Assembly (NCBI GenBank): GCA_038103905.1
Contig: JAYNZW010000004.1
Location: 1-64,000, forward strand
DNA: 64,000 bases
Origin: CABYIR01 sp038103905
Lineage (GTDB): Bacteria; Pseudomonadota; Alphaproteobacteria; Pelagibacterales; AG-422-B15
Reading direction: 5' to 3'
The notes beneath the pieces were generated by a model. That model had not been told where the DNA came from. It saw nothing but the letters and a program-made list of their open reading frames with translations, and did no database searches. How positions within the stretch are numbered: position 1 is the stretch's first letter; each line of letters starts with the position of its first letter. This document shows, piece after piece, positions 28,981 to 35,598 of this stretch. Made by a program: the position numbers and the translations under genes.

Positions 28981-29235
28981 CTATCTTTTTTTTCTTTTAG
29001 CGGCTTTTTTCTTTTTCTTAGGAGCTGCCTTTTTTCTTTTAGGAGCTGCCTTTTTTTTCTTAGCGGCTTTTTTCTTTTTCTTAGGAGCTGCTTTTCTTTT
29101 AGCTTTTCTCCTAGGAGCTGCTTTCTTCTTAGCGGCTTTTTTCTTTTTCTTAGGAGCTGCTTTTCTTTTTTTAGGCGCAGCTTTTTTCTTTGCTTTTTTC
29201 TTTGCTTTAGCAAAGATTATTTTTAGTTCCTCCAT
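28981..29235 (-). CDS. Small lysine/alanine-rich histone H1-like protein
   Basis: An 84-residue protein made almost wholly of Lys, Ala, Pro and Arg: MEELKIIFAKAKKKAKKKAA and then repeated AAPKKKKKAAKKK units. This composition matches histone H1 C-terminal-like bacterial DNA-binding proteins, so a nucleoid-associated role is likely. A strong ribosome site (GGGGAG, then AAAAAT before ATG) and a following terminator support real expression; overlapping frames are only shadows. The DNA contains three perfect copies of a 30-base repeat. It faces carD, which has a similar Lys-rich tail. Confidence 0.8.
   Translation of the reverse strand: MEELKIIFAKAKKKAKKKAAPKKRKAAPKKKKKAAKKKAAPRRKAKRKAAPKKKKKAAKKKKAAPKRKKAAPKKKKKAAKRKKR
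28999..29160 (-). repeat. Three perfect 30-base repeats inside the H1-like gene
   Basis: The plus-strand unit starting AGCGGCTTTTTT and ending TAGGAGCTGC occurs without change at 28999-29028, 29062-29091 and 29131-29160. Spacing is 63 and 69 bases, both multiples of three, so gain or loss of a unit by recombination would keep the frame. Confidence 0.9.
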
Positions 29236-29523
29236 ATTTTTCTCCCCGCATTTGCGTTTAGTTAGAGGTTAGTAGATAGAATCAAATTGATTCGTTCTTA
29301 TACAATTTTTAACTTTTTATTAAAAACTGTCAATTTTTGGCAAATTTTCAAAATAAAATTAAAAAAATGAAAATTTTTTAAATTATAATTAAATATTAGT
29401 TTATTTTGTTAACTTGTTATGTTTATTAGTTTTTTTTTTAAAAAAAAATAATGCTTCTTTTTATTTTTTTTAATAATTAAAAAAATTAATTAATTTTTTT
29501 TTTAATGCAAAATTATTTTTTTT
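29236..29523. other. 288-base AT-rich intergenic region upstream of the H1-like gene and tRNA-Arg
   Basis: No open frame of note. It is the longest gene-free stretch in the window and consists largely of A and T homopolymers, including a T-run followed by an A-run near 29430-29449. On the minus strand a TTGACA (29328-29333) could be a -35 element for the H1-like gene, but I find no well-spaced -10. The left end holds that gene's ribosome site. The promoter of tRNA-Arg presumably lies in the right half. Confidence 0.5.
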
Positions 29524-29600
29524 GCGCTCGTAGCTCAGTTGGATAGAGCACAGGATTCCTAATCCTGGGGTCGGATGTTCGAATCATCTCGAGCGCACCA
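29524..29600 (+). tRNA. tRNA-Arg (CCT anticodon)
   Basis: A complete cloverleaf of 77 bases: acceptor GCGCTCG with CGAGCGC, D-arm GCTC-AGTTGGATA-GAGC, anticodon stem-loop CAGGA-TTCCTAA-TCCTG giving anticodon CCT (reads AGG), T-arm GGATG-TTCGAAT-CATCT, discriminator A and an encoded CCA. It is followed only 4 bases later by the stop codon of csaA on the other strand. Confidence 0.96.
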
Positions 29601-29604
29601 TAAT

Positions 29605-29946
29605 TTATGCAACATGATCACCATTTTTTGCATCACTTCTTGCAGATATAAGCTTAACTTCATTTGCCTCATCGATAGAACCTAAAATTAAAACCTCAGA
29701 AATAACTCCAGCAATATTTTTCTTTTCAAAGTTACAAACAGCTATAATTTTTTTATTTATAAGTTCTTTCTCTGAGTAATTTGTTATTTGTGCAGAACTC
29801 TGTTTAATGCCTATTTCTGATCCAAAATCTATTTTTAGAACATATGCAGGTTTTCTAGCTTTTTGATTAATTGAAACTTCAAGTATTGTTCCAACTCTCA
29901 TATCTATTTTAAGAAAATCATCAAACTTGATTATACTTTTTGTCAT
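29605..29946 (-). CDS. csaA: CsaA-like tRNA-binding domain protein
   Basis: A 113-residue stand-alone EMAP/OB-fold domain. Key marks are DDFLKIDMRVGTILEV, GIKQSSAQITNYSEKELINKKI, AVCNFEKKNIAGVISEVLIL and the usual C-terminus DAKNGDHVA. CsaA proteins are small dimers that bind tRNA-like RNA and have been called export chaperones. It overlaps the photolyase gene by 4 bases, so they were one transcription unit. Confidence 0.9.
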   Translation of the reverse strand: MTKSIIKFDDFLKIDMRVGTILEVSINQKARKPAYVLKIDFGSEIGIKQSSAQITNYSEKELINKKIIAVCNFEKKNIAGVISEVLILGSIDEANEVKLISARSDAKNGDHVA

Positions 29947-31007
29947 TTTAATTTCTTGTAGAGCATTAATGCTCTATCTCTTGCTTCACTATGATCTATC
30001 ATAGGGCATGGATATGTTTTTCCCAGTTCAATATTATATTTTTTAAGATCTAATGCGCTTAACTTCCATGGAGAATGAATAAATTTGGAGGGTAAATCTC
30101 TCAGCTCAGGAACCCACTTTTTAATATAAATTCCATCTTTATCGAATCTATCACTTTGAAGAGATGGATTAAAAATTCTAAAATATGGTGCAGCATCTGT
30201 ACCACTGCCAGCAACCCATTGCCATCCTGCAGAATTATTGGCAATATCATGATCAAATAAAGTTTCTTCAAACCATTTTTTGCCTAATCTCCAATCGATA
30301 AGTAAATCCTTTACTAAAAATGATGCAGTTATCATTCTTACTCTGTTGTGCATGTAGCCTGTTTGATATAGTTCTCTCATACCAGCATCAACAATTGGGA
30401 AACCAGTTTGACCATGTTTCCATAGATTAAAATTCTTATTGTTGGAGTCCCATTTAAACTCGTCAAACTTTTTATTAAAATTTTTAGATGGCAGTTTTGG
30501 AAAGTTATATAAAATATTGTAAGAGAATTCTCTCCAACCAATTTGTGACGTAAATTTATTATAATCATCCTTGACTATTTTTTTTCTATTTTTAATCAAA
30601 TGAAACATTACTTCATTTACCGATAGTTCCCCACGAGCAAAATACATTGAAAATTTTGATGTAGCATCTTTATTGGGAAAATCTCTATTTACAGAGTAGT
30701 TTTTAATTAATCTTCCAAGTTCCTTGAGTTTTAACCGTGCTGCATTTTCTCCAGGAGTAAAGTAATTAAATAGCTTATTAGCCCATGCTGGATTATTTAT
30801 CACTAAATCTCGATGATTATTTAGTGAATTATCTTTAAAGCTATGAATTTCTTTTGGTGGCTTTAAAGGTTTACGAATAGAAAGTTTTGTTAAACAGTTT
30901 TTCCAAAATGGTGTGTAGACCTTCAAATATGATCCTGAGTTATTTTTTATACTTGTTGGATCCAATATATGAGTAGATTTAACTTTATCAAAATAATGTT
31001 TAAGTTT
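29943..31007 (-). CDS. phr: Photolyase/cryptochrome, C-terminal part (broken at scaffold gap)
   Basis: FAD-binding part of a light-dependent DNA photolyase. In order it shows WANKLFNYFTPGENAARLKLKEL, NRDFPNKDATSKFSMYFARGELSVNEV (FAD contact), WREFSYNIL, KHGQTGFPIVDAGMRELYQTGYMHNR (the RVRM helix follows), WQWVAGSGTDAAPYFRIFNPSLQS and PCPMIDHSEARDRAL. The N-terminal antenna domain is missing here but is encoded at 31152-31631 beyond the Ns. Translation in frame goes back to a TAA at 31008-31010; an ATG start is lacking. Together the two parts would make a full enzyme of about 480 residues. Confidence 0.85.
   Translation of the reverse strand, partial: KLKHYFDKVKSTHILDPTSIKNNSGSYLKVYTPFWKNCLTKLSIRKPLKPPKEIHSFKDNSLNNHRDLVINNPAWANKLFNYFTPGENAARLKLKELGRLIKNYSVNRDFPNKDATSKFSMYFARGELSVNEVMFHLIKNRKKIVKDDYNKFTSQIGWREFSYNILYNFPKLPSKNFNKKFDEFKWDSNNKNFNLWKHGQTGFPIVDAGMRELYQTGYMHNRVRMITASFLVKDLLIDWRLGKKWFEETLFDHDIANNSAGWQWVAGSGTDAAPYFRIFNPSLQSDRFDKDGIYIKKWVPELRDLPSKFIHSPWKLSALDLKKYNIELGKTYPCPMIDHSEARDRALMLYKKLK
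30882..30962 (-). repeat. First copy of the photolyase segment duplicated across the gap
   Basis: About 81 bases from AAGTTTTGTTAAAC to the GGATC region recur at 31152-31232, offset by 270, with six or so substitutions (for example gtgTgt versus gtgCgt, cttC versus cttA). Both encode the photolyase stretch SIKNNSGSY to WKNCLTKL. The divergence shows two haplotypes or paralogs rather than a simple assembly overlap. Confidence 0.85.
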
Positions 31008-31042
31008 TTAAATTGTGCTAAACATTTAGTAAGTTTAGATCT

Positions 31043-31141
31043 ATGACAAAAAATATATTCATATCGTGTGACCATGGTGGCTTTTACTTAAAAGAACAAA
31101 AAATTAAAAATTTTTTAAAAAAATAATTTAAAATAACTGAT
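31043..31141 (+). pseudogene. rpiB: 5' fragment of an rpiB-like gene, with in-frame stop, cut by the gap
   Basis: ATG at 31043 opens MTKNIFISCDHGGFYLKEQK, the start of ribose-5-phosphate isomerase B (family pattern: I-SDHAG-LK). The frame meets TAA at 31124-31126 and then continues in the same frame as FKITD, which is also RpiB-like, so the TAA replaces a sense codon. The remainder is lost in the Ns. It may be a decayed copy or a base error near a contig end. It lies divergent from the truncated photolyase copy. Confidence 0.55.
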
Positions 31142-31151
31142 NNNNNNNNNN
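31142..31151. other. Assembly gap (10 Ns)
   Basis: Ten unknown bases join two contig ends. The photolyase segment on the right (31152-31232) is a diverged copy of 30882-30962 on the left, so the true length and content of the join are unknown and the order of 31011-31141 relative to its neighbours is doubtful. Confidence 0.99.
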
Positions 31152-31631
31152 AAGTTTTGTTAAACAGTTTTTCCAAAATGGTGCGTAGACCTTAAAATAT
31201 GATCCTGAATTATTTTTTATACTTTCTGGATCAAATAAAAGATTAGAATTAAATATGTTAAAATTAATTTGACCTGCAAAATGATTCTTTATTAAATTAT
31301 CTTTCTTTTTTATTACAGGATCAAAAATTTCATTAATATATACTTCAGTAATACCAAATTTTTTATGTAATTCACTTAATTGCTTTTTTGGATCACAATC
31401 ATAATATTGTATATCTATGCCATAATTTTTTTTGTATTTCTCACTGATTTCAATAAAACTATTAATGTTCCAAATTCCTTCAGCTGAGTTTCTTTTTTTT
31501 TCTAAGTAATCAGAAAAATAAACCAAAATAACCTTCTTTTTATCCTTAACTGCCTCTGTTAAAGCGATATTATCGTAAAACCTTAAATCTTCTCTTAACC
31601 AGTAAATGACAGGCTTTAAACCATTAATCAT
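31152..31631 (-). CDS. phr: Photolyase/cryptochrome, N-terminal part (3' end lost in gap)
   Basis: Antenna (Rossmann-like) domain of a DNA photolyase: MINGLKPVIYWLREDLRFYD (the family start WFRRDLR-like), NIALTEAVKDKKKVILVYFS, EGIWNINSFIEI, and then SIKNNSGSYFKVYAPFWKNC leading into the FAD domain. The frame runs into the Ns at 31151. Spliced to the part at 29943-31007 it would give a complete enzyme that repairs pyrimidine dimers, fitting a sunlit habitat. It is divergent from rpoH. Confidence 0.85.
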
Positions 31632-31756
31632 ATTTATTTGAATCTATTATATTTTTTTACTTTATTTTAATTACCTATGTCACATTGGCAATTTTTAAAG
31701 TCGGATTTTGTTTCTTTTCGATGGAATATTTTAAACTTATCTGTAGTAATTCGCAC

Positions 31757-32620
31757 ATGACTAATTTTGATGATTTAAACGATACAAAAAGTTTTATTAA
31801 GCAAGCTATGTCTATCCCTCTTTTAGAGGAGCAGGACGAGAAGTCTCTTGCAAAAAAATGGCTAACAAAAAGAGATGAGAAAGCACTGCATAAGCTAACT
31901 CAGTCTCACATAAGGTTAGTAATAGCTTTTGCTATGAAATATAAAAATTACGGACTTAATATCAGTGATTTAATCCAGGAAGGCAATATTGGCCTTATGA
32001 AGGCTGCTGAAAGATTTGAAATTTCTAAAGATGTTAGATTTTCGACTTATGCTGGTTGGTGGATCAGAGCTGCAATTCAAGATTTTGTGCTTAAAAACTG
32101 GTCTCTTGTTCGAATTGCATCAACATCAAAACAAAAGAGCTTATTTTTTAACCTAAGAAAACTAAAGCAGAAAATAAAAAGCACAGAAAATGGAACCATT
32201 GATTATCAAACAGCCCATGGACTTGCGCAGAGCCTAGATATTTCTACATCTGATGTAATAAAGATGGATAACCGATTATCTCAAAATGATAGTTCGCTCA
32301 ATCATAAAATAAGTGATGATGGTGAAGATGAGTTTTTAAGTTTGATTGAAGATGAGGATGCAAGACCTGATGAAAAAATCTTTAACAAAGATGAAGTTAA
32401 TTTTAAAAAAAAATTAATTAATCATGCTCTTGAAATTCTTGATGATCGTGAAATTCAGATTATCAAAAATAGACACCTAGAAGAAGACACCCAAACTTTA
32501 GAAACTCTTGGTATAAAACTAAATATCTCAAAGGAAAGAGTTAGACAAATTGAAAAGAGTGCTATGATGAAAATGAAATCCTATATATCAAATAATACTG
32601 AAATTGATCTCTTTTCTTAA
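31757..32620 (+). CDS. rpoH: Heat-shock sigma factor sigma-32
   Basis: Alternative sigma factor for chaperone and protease genes. From the ATG at 31757 it has 287 residues, the usual length; a longer frame from 31685 adds 24 residues without similarity and with no ribosome site. Region 2 has SHIRLVIAFAMKYKNYGLNISDLIQEGNIGLMKAAERFE and RFSTYAGWWIRAAIQDFVLKNWSLVRIA. The RpoH box is QKSLFFNLRKLK. Region 4.2 is ETLGIKLNISKERVRQIEKSAM. The stop overlaps that of the oxidase gene on the other strand (TTAA shared). Confidence 0.93.
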   Translation: MTNFDDLNDTKSFIKQAMSIPLLEEQDEKSLAKKWLTKRDEKALHKLTQSHIRLVIAFAMKYKNYGLNISDLIQEGNIGLMKAAERFEISKDVRFSTYAGWWIRAAIQDFVLKNWSLVRIASTSKQKSLFFNLRKLKQKIKSTENGTIDYQTAHGLAQSLDISTSDVIKMDNRLSQNDSSLNHKISDDGEDEFLSLIEDEDARPDEKIFNKDEVNFKKKLINHALEILDDREIQIIKNRHLEEDTQTLETLGIKLNISKERVRQIEKSAMMKMKSYISNNTEIDLFS

Positions 32621-33726
32621 TTCACCAATTCACTTACATAATCGGCAATAACGAGTGATGATGTTAGTCCTGGCGACTCCATTCCAAATAGATTTACTAA
32701 ATTTAAGATCCCATGTTCATTTACAGAGTCGATTCTAAAATCACTTTTTCCCTCTCCTTTGTTCTTAAGTTTAGGTCTTATTCCTGAGTATCCTGGCTTT
32801 AACAATGAACGATCAAAAGATGGAATATATTTTACAATATCATTGTAAAACATTTCTTCTCTATCTACATCAACATTATAATTGATATCCTCTGTCCATT
32901 CTACATCGGGCCCAAATCTTACAGTCATACTCATATCCAAACCTAAATGTAAACCAAGGCTTGCCTCATTTGGAACTGGATAGATTAGGTGCTTTATTCC
33001 AAGATTTTTACTTGTTTCGAAATAATTACCTTTAGCAAAATATGTTTTAGGAATATTTGACTTTTCTAAAAATAAGAAATTATTTGCAACTGTTTCAGCA
33101 TATATTCCTGTTGCATTAATTAAAATACGCGAATTAATCTCAATTTTTTCATTATTTTGAGTAACTATTATTTTAAATAAGTCATTAGCTAGATCAGCCT
33201 GCTCAAAATGAGTATTATAAGTTACCATTCCTCCCTTATCTTCAACATCTCCTAAATAAGATCTCATTAATGCTGATGTATCTACGATGCCAGAAGAGGA
33301 TACGTACAGCCCTTCAATACATTTAATTAGGGGCTCCCTTTTTGAAATATTATCACCTGAAACTTTTTCAATGTTGATTACTCCTGCATCTTTTGCCTGA
33401 CTATAGATATTTTCGAGTTTCTGAATTTCATTATTAGATGTAGCTACAATAAATTTTCCAGTATTGATATGAGGAATTGATCTTGAATTGCAATAATCAT
33501 ACATCCTGTGATTTCCCTCAGGACAAAATTTAGCTTTTAATGAATTTTTGTCATAGTATACACCTGCATGAATTACACCACTGTTCCTTGAACTTGTAAC
33601 AGCCCCTATTTGACCTTGTTCCTCTACAATTAGAACTTCTTTTCCTTCCAGAGCTAGTTTTCTTGAAATAGCAAGTCCAATCACTCCGGCTCCTAGAATC
33701 ACTGCATCATAGATAATATTAGTCAT
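32617..33726 (-). CDS. lhgO: FAD-dependent oxidoreductase, L-2-hydroxyglutarate oxidase-like
   Basis: A DAO-fold flavoprotein of 369 residues. The FAD-binding Rossmann motif is AVILGAGVIGLAISRKLA (about 9-26). The L2HGDH/LhgO hallmark SSRNSGVIHAGVYYDKNSLKAKFC follows, and the C-terminus has GYSGIRPKLKNKGEGKSDF and LVNLFGMESPGLTSSL. The family oxidises L-2-hydroxyglutarate to 2-oxoglutarate, passing electrons to quinone. It overlaps the acetyltransferase by 8 bases and ends the long minus-strand run that starts at tRNA-Leu. Confidence 0.85.
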   Translation of the reverse strand: MTNIIYDAVILGAGVIGLAISRKLALEGKEVLIVEEQGQIGAVTSSRNSGVIHAGVYYDKNSLKAKFCPEGNHRMYDYCNSRSIPHINTGKFIVATSNNEIQKLENIYSQAKDAGVINIEKVSGDNISKREPLIKCIEGLYVSSSGIVDTSALMRSYLGDVEDKGGMVTYNTHFEQADLANDLFKIIVTQNNEKIEINSRILINATGIYAETVANNFLFLEKSNIPKTYFAKGNYFETSKNLGIKHLIYPVPNEASLGLHLGLDMSMTVRFGPDVEWTEDINYNVDVDREEMFYNDIVKYIPSFDRSLLKPGYSGIRPKLKNKGEGKSDFRIDSVNEHGILNLVNLFGMESPGLTSSLVIADYVSELVN

Positions 33727-34210
33727 TTATTTTTTTTATCATTAACGAAACTTCTTTTGTGTTATTCTCAGTAAACTGGATACCAACATTTTTATACTCC
33801 ATTTTTTGATGGAAGTTTTGTGAAACTTTATTTAATGGCTTTATATTATATTCGCACGCAATAATTTTAATATCTTTTGGAAGAGATTGTTCAAGATCAG
33901 AGTATAACAATGTACCTATGCCCAAACTTTTATATTCTTCTTTAACAGCGATTCGATCAATATATGCAAAATTATTAAACCTTTTTGAAAACCAACTATA
34001 ATTAAGACTTTTGTATGGAATATTCATTGGTAAAACTAACAAAAAACCAGCTAAATTTTTTTCTATTGTGACTTTCTTAAAATAGATCGAATTTTCATAA
34101 AACCAAATAAATTCTTTTTTAGAAACTGTATTTACGGCTGGAATAGCTTCTTCATTAATTTTGTTTATTAATGTCAGCTCATCTCGATCAACAAAACTTA
34201 TTTGCATCAT
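33719..34210 (-). CDS. GNAT-family N-acetyltransferase
   Basis: A 163-residue protein with the GNAT fold. The acetyl-CoA pyrophosphate-binding motif is in AVKEEYKSLGIGTLLYSDLEQ (R/Q-x-x-G-x-G type, here K-S-L-G-I-G), after the beta-strand FAYIDRIAV. A C-terminal region of the NFHQKMEYKNVGIQF type is normal for the family. The acceptor is unknown. It overlaps the thioesterase (4 bases) and the oxidase (8 bases), so it is translationally coupled to both. Confidence 0.82.
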   Translation of the reverse strand: MMQISFVDRDELTLINKINEEAIPAVNTVSKKEFIWFYENSIYFKKVTIEKNLAGFLLVLPMNIPYKSLNYSWFSKRFNNFAYIDRIAVKEEYKSLGIGTLLYSDLEQSLPKDIKIIACEYNIKPLNKVSQNFHQKMEYKNVGIQFTENNTKEVSLMIKKIND

Positions 34211-34650
34211 GTTGTCACTCTGTAAGAGTCTCTGAATAATTGAGGCATTTTTTTTGGTTTAAAACTATCGAGACTTATACATACATAATTTACATATGAT
34301 CGAAAAATAATTTTATTATCATGTATTCTTATAATTTGAAAAAATCTACTGAGCCTTAGCTTAGAGTCTGTCTCAGTTATCCAAGTAGATATTGCAATCC
34401 GGTCGTCTTTGAATAATGATCCAACATATTCGATATTATTTTTAACAACTACACATGCACATTTTAATTTTTTGTAAATCTCTGGTGTAACTCCTAATGA
34501 TTTTGAATGATCCCAACTAACTAACTCACACCAATCTAAATATACTTTGTTATTAACATGCCCCAGTATATCAATTTGATTTTTATTAACTTGAAATTCT
34601 AAAAAATGAGGATTCCTGTAATCCCAGTTTAATTCTTGTATTTCATTCAT
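34207..34650 (-). CDS. Hotdog-fold acyl-CoA thioesterase (FadM/YbgC type)
   Basis: A 147-residue single hotdog domain. The motif NQIDILGHVNNKVYLDWCELVSWDHS is the 4-hydroxybenzoyl-CoA thioesterase-type active region, in which an Asp precedes GHVNN on the central helix. It probably hydrolyses acyl-CoA or acyl-ACP in the cytoplasm. It overlaps ispH by 4 bases upstream and the GNAT gene by 4 bases downstream. The acyl-CoA synthetase two genes upstream suggests a linked role in acyl-CoA handling. Confidence 0.85.
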   Translation of the reverse strand: MNEIQELNWDYRNPHFLEFQVNKNQIDILGHVNNKVYLDWCELVSWDHSKSLGVTPEIYKKLKCACVVVKNNIEYVGSLFKDDRIAISTWITETDSKLRLSRFFQIIRIHDNKIIFRSYVNYVCISLDSFKPKKMPQLFRDSYRVTT

Positions 34651-35579
34651 TTTCTTACACTTTGTGGAAGATTAAAAGCAACAGTTTCTTTTTCTAATTC
34701 AAATTCTTTTACTTCAATTTCATATTTAGATTTAAATTTTTCAATTATGCCTATAACTAGACTCTCAGGAACTGATGCTCCTGATGAGATACCAATAATA
34801 TTTGCGTCGTTATATAATTCTAAATCTAAATCATCTTTACTATCTAACAATATTGAATCTGCACAACCTGCATTTATAGCAACTTCAACTAAGCGATTAG
34901 AATTTGATGAATTTTTTGATCCGACAACAATAAATTTATCACAACCATTTGCAAATTTCTTAATTGAATTTTGTCTATTTGTTGTTGCGTAACATATGTC
35001 CTCTTTAGGAGAAGACTTTATATTTGGAAACTTATGTTTTAAAGCATTTATTATTTCTTTTGTATCATCAACAGACAATGTAGTTTGTGTGATGTATGCA
35101 ACTTTATCTGATTTCAAATCAAGAGATGAAATATCACTTTTATCTTCTACTAAATCTATATTTGTCGACTCAATCTGACCCAATGTACCTTCAACCTCAG
35201 GATGATTACGATGACCAATTAATATTATATGGAATCCAAGCTTTTCAAATTTTTTAGCCTGAACATGAACTTTTGTAACTAATGGACAAGTTGCGTCAAC
35301 AATATTTGTTTTTCTTTCCTTTGCTTGATTAACAATAATCCTTGATACTCCATGAGCCGAAAAAACCAATGGTGCTCCTATTGGTACATCATTGATTTGC
35401 TCAATGAAAATAGCTCCTTTTTCTTTTAACTCGTCTATAACAAATTTATTGTGTACAATTTCATGTTTAACATAAACAGGCCTGCCATATTTCTCCAGAG
35501 CAATATTTACAACATCAATTGCCCTAGTAACACCAGCACAAAATCCTCTGGGAGATATAAGATGAATTTGTTTTTTCAA
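34647..35579 (-). CDS. ispH: 4-Hydroxy-3-methylbut-2-enyl diphosphate reductase
   Basis: Last enzyme of the MEP isoprenoid pathway, producing IPP and DMAPP; a [4Fe-4S] protein of 310 residues. The three cluster cysteines are in SPRGFCAGVTRAID, IVDATCPLVTKVH and DICYATTNRQ. Substrate-binding motifs KHEIVHN, SAHGVS, GHRNHPEVEG and GSKNSSNSNRL are all present. It lies 19 bases after the acyl-CoA synthetase. The isoprenoids would feed ubiquinone, whose hydroxylase coq7 is encoded at 40889. Confidence 0.96.
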   Translation of the reverse strand: MKKQIHLISPRGFCAGVTRAIDVVNIALEKYGRPVYVKHEIVHNKFVIDELKEKGAIFIEQINDVPIGAPLVFSAHGVSRIIVNQAKERKTNIVDATCPLVTKVHVQAKKFEKLGFHIILIGHRNHPEVEGTLGQIESTNIDLVEDKSDISSLDLKSDKVAYITQTTLSVDDTKEIINALKHKFPNIKSSPKEDICYATTNRQNSIKKFANGCDKFIVVGSKNSSNSNRLVEVAINAGCADSILLDSKDDLDLELYNDANIIGISSGASVPESLVIGIIEKFKSKYEIEVKEFELEKETVAFNLPQSVRK

Positions 35580-35598
35580 AATATATAGATTTAAAAAA

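Noticed and set aside
28999..29160. A CRISPR-like array of 30-base repeats
   Set aside because: Only three units, in frame inside a coding gene with low-complexity lysine codons; the 'spacers' are coding sequence of the same kind.
28971..29213. An 80-residue Lys/Arg/Leu-rich frame overlapping the H1-like gene
   Set aside because: It is the +1 shadow of the repeated AAA/AAG-rich sequence and lacks the ribosome site that the H1-like gene has.
31685..31756. A 24-codon N-terminal extension of rpoH
   Set aside because: No ribosome site and no similarity to RpoH N-termini; the ATG at 31757 gives the standard length.
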